Shown here: in pieces, positions 36,774 through 45,944 of the stretch
Numbering within the stretch: the stretch's first letter is position 1
Layout of the letters: each line of letters starts with the position of its first letter
From: Flavobacteriales bacterium
GTDB taxonomy: Bacteria > Bacteroidota > Bacteroidia > Flavobacteriales_E > Vicingaceae
Assembly (NCBI GenBank): GCA_905339165.1
Contig: CAJPFH010000005.1
Location: forward strand, 147,120 to 211,119
Direction of reading: 5' to 3'
Length of the DNA: 64,000 nucleotides
The notes under the pieces: model-generated
Databases searched by the model: none
What the model was told of the DNA's origin: nothing
What the model saw: only the letters and a program-made list of their open reading frames with translations
Translations under genes and position numbers: made by a program

Positions 36774-38120
36774 GTGTTAAACAGTAAACAAGACATATCG
36801 TATTCAAATATATTTCGCATTGCACTTCCTATCGTTATCAGTGGTTTTTCTACGGCTATACTACAAATTACCGATACCGCGTTTTTAGGCAGAGTAAGCG
36901 AAGCTTCAATAGGTGCTGTTGGAAATGCGGGTTTATTGTACTTTGTGCTTACCCATTTGGGCATGGGTTTAGGAACCGGAACACAAATTATTATAGGTAG
37001 GAGAAACGGAGAAAGAAAATATAATAAAATTGGACCGTTGGTACACCACACATGGTATATGCTAATTCCTCTTTCTCTTATCTTTTTTCTGGTCATTAAA
37101 AATTTCTCTGCTGCTTTTTTTTCAAAAATCATACACTCTGAATCTATTTTAGAGATTTCAAACGATTTTATGCAGTATAGAGTATTCGGGTTATTTTTTA
37201 CATATACAAATGTGGCTTTTATGGCCTTTTACATTGGCACCACAAAAACTAAAATTTTATCTTTTAGCACACCGCTTACCGTATTACTTAATATATTTTT
37301 AGATTATGTGCTTATTTTCGGCAAATGGGGATTTCCGGAAATGGGTGTAAAAGGAGCCGCCCTTGCCTCTGTGGCATCTGAAGCATTCTCTACCGCTTTG
37401 TTTCTTATCTATACCTTTCTATTTGTTAAAGCAAAAGAGTACCAATTATTTACTTTTAAAATAAATTCGCTTTCACCGTATATTTTATTTCGAATTATTA
37501 AAACAGGAGGCCCAATAATGGTACAGAGTTTTATTTCTCTGGCTTCGTGGTATGCTTTTTTTAGCATCGTAGAACATTTGGGAGAAAGAGCGTTGGCTGT
37601 TTCCCATATTATTCGCAGTATTTATATGTTTGCCATGATTCCTATATTCGGTATGGCTGTTTGCACTAATACTCTTACCAGTAATTTAATTGGTCAGAAT
37701 GAAACACAACATATATTAAAACTTATTAATAGAACCGTTACTATATCTTTTATTTGGAATATTATAATGCTATTTATTAACGTGCTCTTTACTACCGAAA
37801 TTTTATCTTTTTTTACAACCGATACAGACTTAGTAAATGCATCGGTAAAGACATTATATATTATCAGTGCCTCCATGTTTCTTTTTTCTTTTGCTATGAT
37901 GCACTTTAATGCTATTACCGGCACCGGAAAAACGCTTCATTCATTAGCCATAGAGGCTATAAGCATTTTTGTATATTTGCTCTTTACCTATTATTTTGTT
38001 GAAATATTAAAAAGCAGCGTTGAAATGGCATGGAGTGCAGAGTTTGTATACTTTACTGTATTTGGCATTTTATCGGCAGGGTATATTCGCAGAAAAAAAT
38101 GGAAAACAGCTCAACTATAG
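36774..38120 (+). CDS. MATE family efflux transporter
   Basis: 448-residue inner-membrane transporter with twelve membrane segments, exporting cationic drugs or metabolites with Na+ or H+. Family features are ITDTAFLGRVSEASIGAVG near residues 31-49 and the second repeat with QSFISLASWYAFFSIVEHLG near 248-267. It appears to start at GTG 36774, 5 nt after the rlmI stop, and fmt begins about 4 nt after the end. These genes form a tight operon. Confidence 0.88.
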   Translation: MLNSKQDISYSNIFRIALPIVISGFSTAILQITDTAFLGRVSEASIGAVGNAGLLYFVLTHLGMGLGTGTQIIIGRRNGERKYNKIGPLVHHTWYMLIPLSLIFFLVIKNFSAAFFSKIIHSESILEISNDFMQYRVFGLFFTYTNVAFMAFYIGTTKTKILSFSTPLTVLLNIFLDYVLIFGKWGFPEMGVKGAALASVASEAFSTALFLIYTFLFVKAKEYQLFTFKINSLSPYILFRIIKTGGPIMVQSFISLASWYAFFSIVEHLGERALAVSHIIRSIYMFAMIPIFGMAVCTNTLTSNLIGQNETQHILKLINRTVTISFIWNIIMLFINVLFTTEILSFFTTDTDLVNASVKTLYIISASMFLFSFAMMHFNAITGTGKTLHSLAIEAISIFVYLLFTYYFVEILKSSVEMAWSAEFVYFTVFGILSAGYIRRKKWKTAQL

Positions 38121-38124
38121 GAGA

Positions 38125-39096
38125 ATGAATAAACCAATGCGTATTATATTTATGGGCACACCGGAATTTGCGGTGGAATCTCTAAAAAAATTAATCAAAA
38201 ATCATTGTAATATAGTAGCCGTAGTTACCGCTCCTGACAAGCCTGCAGGAAGAGGATATAAACTTACCCCTTCGGCAGTAAAAAAATATGCACAAGAAAT
38301 TAATCTGAAAATATTACAACCCACTCATTTAAAAGATTTAAAATTTATAGATGAGTTAAAAGAACTTGAAGCCGATTTACAAATTGTAGTAGCCTTCCGG
38401 ATGTTGCCGGAAGTAGTATGGGCAATGCCCCCATTAGGCACTTTTAACCTACACGCTTCTCTTCTTCCGCAGTACCGTGGGGCAGCCCCCATAAATTGGG
38501 CTATTATTAATGGCGAAAAAGAAACCGGGCTTACTACTTTTTTCTTACAGCACGAAATCGATACCGGAAAAATTATTCTTCAACAAAAAGTACCCATTCT
38601 GGCCAATGAAACTGCGGGCGATTTACACGATAAATTAAAAATTATTGGAGCAAACTTAGTGTTGGAAACAGTAAAACAAATAGAATCAGGAAAAATAAAT
38701 CCCATTAATCAAAAAAATATATTGTTAAATGCCGAATTGAAAATAGCCCCTAAAATTTTTAAAGAAAATTGTAAAATAAATTGGACACTCTCTGCAGAAA
38801 AAATAAATAACCTAATAAGAGGTTTAAGCCCCTTTCCGGGAGCCTTTACATTACTAAAGGAAAACCATTCCGGTACAATTGTTCTGCTTAAAATATATAA
38901 AGCTGTTTTTTCTTTACCCCCAACCCCTTCTCCGGTTGGCAAAATAGAAACCGATAATAAATCTTATTTACATATCTATTCCTCCCTCGGATACATTCAA
39001 ATTGAAGAACTTCAGTTAGAAGGAAAAAAACGATTATCGGTTAAAGAATTTTTAAAAGGAACAGATTTTTCGAAATACTCAATAATAAACGAATGA
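38125..39096 (+). CDS. fmt: Methionyl-tRNA formyltransferase
   Basis: About 323 residues. Transfers formyl from 10-formyl-THF to initiator Met-tRNA. Family motifs are RIIFMGTPEFAV near the start, FNLHASLLPQYRGAAPINWA near 106-125 with the catalytic Asn and His, and the C-terminal OB-like domain starting near 210. Two starts, ATG 38125 and ATG 38137, are possible; the second leaves the usual short N-terminus. Its stop overlaps the next start by 4 nt (ATGA). Confidence 0.93.
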   Translation: MNKPMRIIFMGTPEFAVESLKKLIKNHCNIVAVVTAPDKPAGRGYKLTPSAVKKYAQEINLKILQPTHLKDLKFIDELKELEADLQIVVAFRMLPEVVWAMPPLGTFNLHASLLPQYRGAAPINWAIINGEKETGLTTFFLQHEIDTGKIILQQKVPILANETAGDLHDKLKIIGANLVLETVKQIESGKINPINQKNILLNAELKIAPKIFKENCKINWTLSAEKINNLIRGLSPFPGAFTLLKENHSGTIVLLKIYKAVFSLPPTPSPVGKIETDNKSYLHIYSSLGYIQIEELQLEGKKRLSVKEFLKGTDFSKYSIINE

Positions 39097-39500
39097 TGAT
39101 ACCTCGTTATTATACTCTTTTGCTATTCATTTATATCCTTTCGGGTAACATGATGGCACAAAATAAAGCCAATATCTATACCCTAACTCCACCAAAAGAA
39201 TTTGAAAATATTCTAATCGAAAAACTTTTTAGCGACTCCCTTTCTTCCTCTTTTATTATTTGGATTAAAAAAGAGGTAAAGCCTCACAAACACCTTTTCC
39301 ACACCGAAAATATTTTGGTGTTAGAAGGTTCTGCCGAAATGAATATTGAAGGAATTACACATATATTAAATGAGGGTTCTTTTCTTATCATTCCTCCTCA
39401 CCATGTTCATAGCGTAAAAACCACATCAAAAATTCCGTTAAAAGTATTGTCCATACAGTCGCCAGAATTTGACGGTACAGACAGAGTACAGATAGAATAA
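39093..39500 (+). CDS. Secreted cupin-domain protein
   Basis: 135-residue protein with an N-terminal signal peptide (LLLFIYILSG, then MMAQ) and a cupin-2 beta barrel. The metal-site motif 1 region is KPHKHLFHTENILVLEG near residues 61-77, and motif 2 is GSFLIIPPHHVHSV near 93-106. The His residues imply a bound metal. Substrate unknown. It starts at ATG 39093, overlapping the fmt stop by 4 nt, so it is coexpressed with fmt although no functional link is evident. Confidence 0.8.
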   Translation: MMIPRYYTLLLFIYILSGNMMAQNKANIYTLTPPKEFENILIEKLFSDSLSSSFIIWIKKEVKPHKHLFHTENILVLEGSAEMNIEGITHILNEGSFLIIPPHHVHSVKTTSKIPLKVLSIQSPEFDGTDRVQIE

Positions 39501-39595
39501 ACCGCATAACCCCCATTTTTAAAGGGTTTTAGCGTTCACTTATTAACAAAACCCCCAATTTATTAACAAAATAGGCACTTTTTATACGCCACCTC

Positions 39596-39625
39596 TTGTA
39601 TAGCTTATCATTTCATATAAATTTG
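39596..39625 (+). promoter_or_regulatory. Promoter of the HU gene
   Basis: TTG at 39596-39598 and TAAATTTG at 39618-39625, 19 nt apart, fit the Bacteroidota consensus. The leader to the ATG is about 50 nt and AT-rich. Confidence 0.65.
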
Positions 39626-39680
39626 TTCTCGCTTCACAGCACCAATTAAATTAATGTTTAACTAAAAAAACAAAAAAGCT

Positions 39681-39956
39681 ATGAACAAAGCTGAATTAAT
39701 CGAAGCAATTGCTAAAGAATCTAAACTTTCTAAAGCAGATGCAAAACGTGCGCTAGATGCGTTCGTAAACCAAACTTCTTCTGCCTTAAGAAAAGGCGAC
39801 AGAATCGCTCTTGTAGGTTTTGGTTCTTTCTCAGTTAACAAACGTGCAGCCCGCAAAGGCCGTAACCCACAAACTGGAAAAGAAATCAAAATTGCTGCAA
39901 AAAAAGTAGTTCGTTTCAAAGCAGGTGCAGAACTTGCCGGAAAAGTGAACAAATAA
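39681..39956 (+). CDS. hup: HU family DNA-binding protein
   Basis: 91-residue nucleoid protein. It starts MNKAELIEAIAKESKLSKADAK, the usual HU opening. The DNA-binding beta arm carries GRNPQTGKEIKI near residues 60-71, with the Pro that intercalates between base pairs. The C-terminus is VRFKAGAELAGKVN. Full HU length and no Lys-rich tail. It is a monocistronic unit with a promoter and a strong terminator, and its codon choice looks optimised for high expression. Confidence 0.96.
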   Translation: MNKAELIEAIAKESKLSKADAKRALDAFVNQTSSALRKGDRIALVGFGSFSVNKRAARKGRNPQTGKEIKIAAKKVVRFKAGAELAGKVNK

Positions 39957-39971
39957 TTTTTGCCACATTCT

Positions 39972-40006
39972 TAAAAAAGGCTTTCCAATATGGAAAGCCT
40001 TTTTTA
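39972..40006 (+). terminator. Intrinsic terminator of the HU gene
   Basis: A 16-bp perfect stem (core AAGGCTTTCCA/TGGAAAGCCTT, 3-nt loop ATA) with a T-tract. The promoter-like TATTTTCG at 40005-40012 of the next gene begins inside its 3' end. Confidence 0.9.
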
Positions 40007-40016
40007 TTTTCGTACT

Positions 40017-40697
40017 ATGCCACAAAACAATACCGCTTTACTGGAATTTCTTTTTCGGTTTGTAAACGACAACCGAAAAGAACTTTTTATGCAGAACATA
40101 AAAAATCGCACCAATTATATAACCGTAGTGCTAGAAGATATTTTTCAACCACAGAATGCAAGTGCGGTAATAAGGACATGCGATTGCTTTGGGGTGCAAG
40201 ACCTACACATTATAGAAAACAAGAACAAATACCGCATCAACCCCGATGTAGCCTTGGGGGCAAATCAGTGGGTAAATATTTTTAAATATAATAAAGAAAG
40301 AAACAATTCAATTAAATGTATTCATACTCTAAAAGAAAAAGGATACCGCATTGTTGCAACCTCTCCTCATAAAAATGCGAATACTCTTTCTCTGTTTAAT
40401 TTAGAAGCCGGTAAATGTGCCTTATTTTTGGGCACAGAGAAAAAAGGACTCTCTGAAGATGTTCTCTCTAATGCCGATGAGTTTGTTACTATACCTATGT
40501 TTGGTTTTACCGAAAGCTTTAATATTTCCGTTTCGGCTTCTATTATTATGTATCATTTAAGTACAATGCTACGCGAATCAAGTATTCCATGGCAACTCAC
40601 AAAAGAAGAACAAACAGAACAATTAATAACCTGGGCCAAAAAAACTTTAAAAAAACCACACTTACTAATAAAACAGTTCTCTGAAACTCAGTTATAA
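40017..40697 (+). CDS. trmH: TrmH family RNA 2'-O-methyltransferase
   Basis: 226-residue SPOUT methyltransferase. Motif 1 is QNASAVIRTCDCFGV near residues 44-58, motif 2 LFLGTEKKGLS near 135-145, and motif 3 IPMFGFTESFNISVSASI near 158-175. The size and C-terminal helix match tRNA Gm18 methyltransferase TrmH, although related rRNA enzymes cannot be excluded. ATG 40017 was chosen over an upstream ATG at 39990 lying in the HU terminator. Confidence 0.83.
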   Translation: MPQNNTALLEFLFRFVNDNRKELFMQNIKNRTNYITVVLEDIFQPQNASAVIRTCDCFGVQDLHIIENKNKYRINPDVALGANQWVNIFKYNKERNNSIKCIHTLKEKGYRIVATSPHKNANTLSLFNLEAGKCALFLGTEKKGLSEDVLSNADEFVTIPMFGFTESFNISVSASIIMYHLSTMLRESSIPWQLTKEEQTEQLITWAKKTLKKPHLLIKQFSETQL

Positions 40698-40712
40698 ACA
40701 AACTTTAATTTA

Positions 40713-40720
40713 TATATTTG
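40713..40720 (+). promoter_or_regulatory. -7 element of the bTHX gene
   Basis: TATATTTG fits TAnnTTTG, about 35 nt upstream of the ATG. The -33 position has only TTT, so the promoter is less certain. Confidence 0.4.
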
Positions 40721-40755
40721 CCAAAATTTATTAATCTATAAACCACACAAATTCT

Positions 40756-41091
40756 ATGGGAAAAGGCGATAAAAAATCCAGAAAAGGAAAAATTGCACTT
40801 GGCTCTTTTGGTGTAACCAGAAGTAGAAAAGCTAAAAAACGCAGAAAAGGAAAAAAAGCAACCATTAAAAAAGTGTTTGCTCCTGTTGTAAAACAAGAAG
40901 AAACTCCAAAGGCGGTTACAAAAAAAGTGACAACCAAGAAAACGACAACAAAAGAAAAGACAGAAAAAGTAGTTAAACCAGAAAAGGCCGAAACCAAAAA
41001 AGTAACTGCTAAAAAGGAAACCACTAAAAAAGTAGCCGATAAAAAAACTACTACCAAAAAAACTACTGCAAAAAAGAAAGACAAGGAATAA
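40756..41091 (+). CDS. 30S ribosomal protein bTHX with a long Lys/Thr-rich tail
   Basis: 111 residues. The first 22 or so (MGKGDKKSRKGKIALGSFGV) match bTHX, a tiny 30S-head protein known from Thermus and widespread in Bacteroidota. Usual proteins are about 25-45 residues. Here residues about 26-111 form a Lys/Thr/Ala/Val-rich tail with KKVTTKK, TTKKTT and TAKKE repeats, resembling the tails of bacterial histone H1-like proteins. The C-terminal tail is predicted to be disordered and strongly basic. A bidirectional terminator follows. Confidence 0.82.
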   Translation: MGKGDKKSRKGKIALGSFGVTRSRKAKKRRKGKKATIKKVFAPVVKQEETPKAVTKKVTTKKTTTKEKTEKVVKPEKAETKKVTAKKETTKKVADKKTTTKKTTAKKKDKE

Positions 41092-41106
41092 TTACTCTTG
41101 TCCATA

Positions 41107-41143
41107 AAAATAAAAAAGGGGCTAGAAGCCCCTTTTTTATTTT
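41107..41143. terminator. Bidirectional terminator between bTHX and PorP/SprF-SPOR genes
   Basis: A 17-bp perfect stem (core GGGGCT-AGA-AGCCCC) with A- and T-tracts, serving two convergent genes. Confidence 0.9.
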
Positions 41144-41155
41144 ACTTCTTCTTCC

Positions 41156-42550
41156 CTATTCTAGTTCTAATATCCATGCATCAGGATAATCTGTTCTTGC
41201 TTTGTTTACATCTTCTATAGCCTGTTCTCTTGTGGTTGGTTTAGAGATATAAACATTTATAAACTCCTTTTTAAAATTTAATATCCATTTGGCATCTAAG
41301 CCTTTTTTCTGAAGAAGCTGAGTAGCATTTTTTGCATTCGCCTTATTTTTAAAAGAACCTACTACCACAAAATAACCCTTTTCCATCTGCACTCCATTAT
41401 CATCTACAAAATCATCACTAAAATCCTTTTTAAATAACTTATCATCATTATTAGCAGGAGGTGTGTTATTGTTATTGTTGTCGTTTGTATTTTCGGTATT
41501 ATTTGTAGGTGTTTGCGACTCATTTTTTTTCTCTTCAAGCTGTTGTTTTAGTTTAGCTATCTCTTCTTCATTTTTAGTAATTCTGTTTTCGCTTTCAGTT
41601 AATTTATTCTGCAAATCACTAACCTCTGCGGAGGAATTAACAGGAGTCTCTGCAGATGACTTTCCGAAACTGTATCGAAACATTATCTCATGTGTAGCTC
41701 CAGGATAGGAACCGATTTTTCCAATAGAAATATCGTATGCATAACCGGCCGAGAGATTATCAAACACTCTGGCTCCTAAATTTATACCAATAGCATTTCC
41801 GCTTTTATAGGCCAATGCAAACCAACCATACTTCTGCCAATTTAATACAGCGTTGATGTCAAACTGGATAGGAACAGAGGGTGCATATCTTACCACAGCA
41901 AGAGGCGATACAGACAAGCCCTTCTCTTCGTTTATTACGTAATTGTATTTTAACGAAGCCATATAATGCCTATGTATAGCATAAAATGAGCGGGTATCGT
42001 AATTAGAAAATTTTACTTTGTTACCCATTAACTGCGGAACTGCCAAAGAAAATTCCAAATCTTTCCAAATGTAAGCAGCACCAAAAGTTGCATCAAAAGA
42101 AGCTTTACGTTGAGCCTGAGAAAATAAATAAGGATCATTCTTGTCTTTCACACTTGCTTTGGAAAAGTCTATTCTATTATCGTTTACACCTAAAGATAAT
42201 CCGAATAAAACATAACTGTCATCGTTTACATTCAATCGATATGAGTAATTAGTCATTACACTTAGCCGGCTCAACATATCTGTGTTTTCATTGAAAATAC
42301 CAAGCCCTATACCTATTTTCTTTTCCTTAAATGGCCCATCAATAGTAAGTGCTGTGTTCACGGGTGCCCCGGGCATATTATTCCATTGTGTGCGGTGTAA
42401 AACGGTTGCATTTATCAATTCACTTGTACCTGTTAATGCAGGATTATACAACAAAGGGTTGGTGTAATACTGCGTAAACATGGGCACTTGTTGTGCAAAA
42501 ATTAAATGACCTATTAATAGTGCAGCCGTTAGGGAGGTATATTTTTTCAT
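41156..42550 (-). CDS. PorP/SprF-family outer-membrane protein fused to a SPOR domain
   Basis: 464-residue outer-membrane protein. Signal peptide (AALLIGHLIFAQ, about 1-20) and a PorP/SprF barrel at about 20-300, recognisable by FTQYYTNPLLYNPALTGT near 26-43. PorP/SprF proteins anchor T9SS or partner with type-B-sorted surface proteins. Then comes a coiled coil (about 310-345, NKLTESENRITKNEEEIAKL), an Asn/Thr-rich linker, and a C-terminal SPOR domain (about 392-464, VVVGSFKNKANAKNATQLLQ) that should bind denuded peptidoglycan. ATG 42550 was chosen. It lies 48 nt downstream of the large type-B T9SS adhesin on the same strand, the usual PorP/SprF neighbour. Confidence 0.85.
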   Translation of the reverse strand: MKKYTSLTAALLIGHLIFAQQVPMFTQYYTNPLLYNPALTGTSELINATVLHRTQWNNMPGAPVNTALTIDGPFKEKKIGIGLGIFNENTDMLSRLSVMTNYSYRLNVNDDSYVLFGLSLGVNDNRIDFSKASVKDKNDPYLFSQAQRKASFDATFGAAYIWKDLEFSLAVPQLMGNKVKFSNYDTRSFYAIHRHYMASLKYNYVINEEKGLSVSPLAVVRYAPSVPIQFDINAVLNWQKYGWFALAYKSGNAIGINLGARVFDNLSAGYAYDISIGKIGSYPGATHEIMFRYSFGKSSAETPVNSSAEVSDLQNKLTESENRITKNEEEIAKLKQQLEEKKNESQTPTNNTENTNDNNNNNTPPANNDDKLFKKDFSDDFVDDNGVQMEKGYFVVVGSFKNKANAKNATQLLQKKGLDAKWILNFKKEFINVYISKPTTREQAIEDVNKARTDYPDAWILELE

Positions 42551-42597
42551 AATCATCATTTTTTAATTAAACTATTCTCTCTTCCTTAGGGTATTAT

Positions 42598-45500
42598 TTA
42601 CTCTTGTTTTAATAGAGTTATAGCCCCTTTATAAATTTTTTCTCCGCTGTTTATATCTAATACATAATAGTAAGTTCCGTCCGGAAGTAATTTACTGTTA
42701 TATGTTCCCCCCCACTCGTTTTTATACGAATCGGATGAGAATACTAAATTTCCGTATCGGTTAAATATTTGTACTTTGTTATTAGGGTAATTTAAAATAT
42801 TACCAATAAACCATGTGTCGTTAAATCCATCTCCATTAGGGGTAATAAGATTAGTAATATCAAGATAAAAATCTGCCTCTACTTTTACTTCTACTTTGTG
42901 AGAATCTACACACCCATTTATATCGGTAATATACGCAGTATAGGTGGTGTTTTCTTTCGGGCTTGCAATGGGTGCTGATGAAAATGGATTAGACAATGTT
43001 TCGGGTGGTAACCATGAATAACTTACTCCACCCGAAGCAAATAACTCTACATTTTTACCCAAACTTATGGTTGTGTCTGTTCCTGCCTTGGTTTGCATTG
43101 CCGGAAAAATGGTAATATCGATCGATGAAGAATTAACACAACCTGTTAAAGTATCTGTTACCATTAATAGGTAAGTACCTGTTGTATTTGCAACTAAAAA
43201 CGAATCCGTTGACAGATCGCTCCATAAATACAGTAATCCGGGTTCTGCGTTAAGTGTTACCGTATAACCAAAACAAAGAGAGGTTGGACCATCGGGTGTA
43301 ATAGTTGCATCTGGCAAAGCGTTTACAACTACACTCTGAACAATTGTATCAGAGCAACTTTTATCGCTTATGATTACAAGCTCTACGTTAAAGGTACCCG
43401 AGTTTTTGTATATATTATAAGGGTTAGATGTTACAGAAGAATTGTTATCTCCAAAATTCCATAAGTAAAACAAAATATTTCCGGAAGCTACGCTAGATTG
43501 GTTTACAAAATAGGTTGTATCACCCAAACAAACGGTATCTACCATAAAACCCGCAATTGGCTTTGGATACACAACCACCATAATAGCATCTGATGTGTCT
43601 GGTGAGCATGTTCCACTTTGAACAATAGCTCTATACCAAGTAGTGTCTAATAAGTTTAAATAAGATTGAGTTGAATTGGTATTAGACAAAGATGCCCAGG
43701 TATTTCCTCCATCAGTTGATTCTTCCCAGTCGGTAATTGAACCAAAATAATTATTTAACACCAATAATCCGGAATTAGAGGCACTACAACCGGCAATAGC
43801 TCCGGTAATAAACCCTGCATCAGACATAGGATCAACCGTTATAATTGCTGAACCAGAAGTAACAGCAGGGCAAACGCCACTTTTAACCAACACTCTATAT
43901 TCGGTGGTTGTATTTAAATTATTATACGCCTGACTGGTTGTTGTATTAGACAAAGTGTACCAGGTGTTTCCTCCATCACTTGAAACTTCCCAGTTTACAA
44001 CACTTCCAGTATTTCCTGTTAAATTTAAAATTCCTGAATTATTTCCTGCACATACTGTTGCACTTGAATTTACAACACCAGGAATGGTAGGAGCATCAAC
44101 GTAAACAATAGCAATGGAAGAAGAATCGACATCACATGCTCCATTTTGAACCATGGCTCTATACCAAGTTTCTGTTATTAAATTGGAGAAAGGTTGATTA
44201 TTGGTTGTGTTGGGTATATTAACCCAGGTGCCACCAAAGTCGGTAGATTGCTGCCAGAATAAGATACTACCCCGTTCTCCACTTAGTGTTAATACACCTG
44301 CATTTACTCCACTGCAAACAGTAGTAGAGCCATATACAATTCCTCCTATAGTAGAAGAATCTACCGTAATAATGGCTTGATTTGAATAGGCTGCAGGACA
44401 AATTCCGCTTTGCACCAATACCCTATACCGAGTGGTAACAGTTAGATTAGTGTAATTTTCTGAATTGGTATTATTTACAATATTATTCCAAACAGAGCCA
44501 CCATCAATAGAATATTCCCAATTTAAAATGGTTCCTGTTTCTCCCGATAGTGTTAGTGTTCCAGCATTTGAGGTAACGCATACGGTATCACTTAAAGAAA
44601 CGGTACCTCCTACCGAAACAGGATCTACCGTAATTTCTGCTACCAATGAATAAGTGGAAGGACAAGGATTTCTGATAATTAAAGCCCTGTACCACCTAGT
44701 TTGTGTAAGGTTATTAAAACCTTGGGTGGTGGTGGTATTTGCAATATTCGTCCAACTCATTCCAAAGTTATCCGAGTACTCCCAACGACTTACTGTTCCT
44801 GCATGCCCTGTTAAAACAAGAATTCCAGAGTTCCCTGATGCACACACAGTAGTACTTGAGTTTACAGTTCCCCCTACCGGAGGATTGTTTACTGTTATAA
44901 TAGCTTGTGAAGAATATGCTGCAGCACAAGATCCGCTTTGTACTCTCGCCCTGTAACGAGTGGTAACAATTAAATTTAAATAGGATTGTGTGGTGCTTGT
45001 ATTTGCTATTACATTCCATGTGCTTCCTCCATCATCAGAATATTCCCACCAAAGTACGCTTCCCACTTTGCCTGTTAAATTTACACTCCCTGCATTTCCT
45101 GTAGCACATACCGTAGCATTAGGAGATACAGTGCCACCCACTGTAGTAGGATCAACGGTAAGTATAGCAGGCACAGCTGCTGCTGCTGGGCAACTTCCGT
45201 TTTGAACCAGTGCCCTATATTGGGTGGTGGTGGTAATATTTAAGTAGGATTGTGTATTTGATGTATTTGAAATATTAATCCAAGTACTTCCTCCATCGGT
45301 CGAAAATTCCCAGTTTAAAATGTTTCCGGTATATCCAACCAATGTAAGCATGCCACTGTTACTGTTATAACATACGTTTGTACTGGAGTTAACGGTGCCG
45401 CCCACTGAAGAAGGGGTATTTGTTATTACAAAACCGGAATAGGTATCATTACCGGAAACAGGGTCTCCCGCTAACGTAACTGTGGCCGACATGGTATATA

Positions 45501-45819
45501 CTCCTGAAGTTGATAAATCGGCTGTGGCCGTAAAAGTGTAATCCATAAACGTATTTTGTGGAATACTTGGCCCCACTACAGTTTCTGTGGCAGAAGAGTT
45601 GATTGGCCCTACAATATTGAAGCTAACATCGAAATTAGCATTGATTGTACCCGGACCGAAATTAAAAATCCGAACTGTAACCGTTTCCGCATTAGTCAAT
45701 CCACACCCGCTCACTGGCGATAAAATGTTTCCATTAGGAAGCGAGAGAGCCGCATCATTTTGTGCTACAAGTGTTAATGAAATAAGCGGAAGAACAAGTA
45801 AGAAGTATAATTTCTTCAT
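42598..45819 (-). CDS. Large repeat surface protein with T9SS type-B (gliding-motility) sorting domain
   Basis: 1073-residue exported protein. After a signal peptide (about 1-19) come a CARDB-like domain (about 20-135), seven tandem repeats of about 87 residues (about 138-753; each with VGGTV, a conserved Cys near position 12 and a second near 72, and WEYS-DGGSTW), a PKD domain (about 755-835, WNFGDNN), Ig-like domains, and a C-terminal gliding-motility-type domain (about 985-1073, TPNGDGFNDTW and IFNRYGNLVF). That last domain is the type-B sorting signal of T9SS. Presumably an adhesin or filament displayed with the PorP/SprF protein next to it. Ligand unknown. Confidence 0.9.
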   Translation of the reverse strand: MKKLYFLLVLPLISLTLVAQNDAALSLPNGNILSPVSGCGLTNAETVTVRIFNFGPGTINANFDVSFNIVGPINSSATETVVGPSIPQNTFMDYTFTATADLSTSGVYTMSATVTLAGDPVSGNDTYSGFVITNTPSSVGGTVNSSTNVCYNSNSGMLTLVGYTGNILNWEFSTDGGSTWINISNTSNTQSYLNITTTTQYRALVQNGSCPAAAAVPAILTVDPTTVGGTVSPNATVCATGNAGSVNLTGKVGSVLWWEYSDDGGSTWNVIANTSTTQSYLNLIVTTRYRARVQSGSCAAAYSSQAIITVNNPPVGGTVNSSTTVCASGNSGILVLTGHAGTVSRWEYSDNFGMSWTNIANTTTTQGFNNLTQTRWYRALIIRNPCPSTYSLVAEITVDPVSVGGTVSLSDTVCVTSNAGTLTLSGETGTILNWEYSIDGGSVWNNIVNNTNSENYTNLTVTTRYRVLVQSGICPAAYSNQAIITVDSSTIGGIVYGSTTVCSGVNAGVLTLSGERGSILFWQQSTDFGGTWVNIPNTTNNQPFSNLITETWYRAMVQNGACDVDSSSIAIVYVDAPTIPGVVNSSATVCAGNNSGILNLTGNTGSVVNWEVSSDGGNTWYTLSNTTTSQAYNNLNTTTEYRVLVKSGVCPAVTSGSAIITVDPMSDAGFITGAIAGCSASNSGLLVLNNYFGSITDWEESTDGGNTWASLSNTNSTQSYLNLLDTTWYRAIVQSGTCSPDTSDAIMVVVYPKPIAGFMVDTVCLGDTTYFVNQSSVASGNILFYLWNFGDNNSSVTSNPYNIYKNSGTFNVELVIISDKSCSDTIVQSVVVNALPDATITPDGPTSLCFGYTVTLNAEPGLLYLWSDLSTDSFLVANTTGTYLLMVTDTLTGCVNSSSIDITIFPAMQTKAGTDTTISLGKNVELFASGGVSYSWLPPETLSNPFSSAPIASPKENTTYTAYITDINGCVDSHKVEVKVEADFYLDITNLITPNGDGFNDTWFIGNILNYPNNKVQIFNRYGNLVFSSDSYKNEWGGTYNSKLLPDGTYYYVLDINSGEKIYKGAITLLKQE
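43560..45405 (-). repeat. Seven tandem ~87-aa protein repeats
   Basis: DNA encoding the seven repeats of the type-B adhesin, unit about 261 nt. Repeats 1, 2, 4 and 6 are most alike in protein (TQSYLNL, TTRYR-LVQSG). Each has two Cys about 60 residues apart that could form a disulfide. Confidence 0.85.
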
Positions 45820-45887
45820 AATGGTTAAATTTAGAACTAGGTTTGGCCTTTTACGATTAACGCTTCAAAAGGTTATAAATGAATGGA

Positions 45888-45926
45888 AATAAAAAAAAGG
45901 AAATGCTCGATTTCCTTTTTTTTATT
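45888..45926 (-). terminator. Terminator of sucC
   Basis: A 17-bp perfect stem (core GGAAAT-GCTCG-ATTTCC) flanked by A- and T-tracts just 3' of the sucC stop. Confidence 0.85.
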
Positions 45927-45944
45927 AAATACAGTATGAAATGT

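Noticed and set aside
40731..41105. A hydrophobic 124-codon minus-strand frame opposite bTHX
   Set aside because: It is the antisense of Lys/Thr codons, which read as Phe/Val/Leu; it looks like a membrane protein only for that reason.
43560..45405. Tandem repeats considered as a CRISPR array or as a DNA-level satellite
   Set aside because: Units are about 261 nt, translated in frame and diverged, so they are protein repeats.
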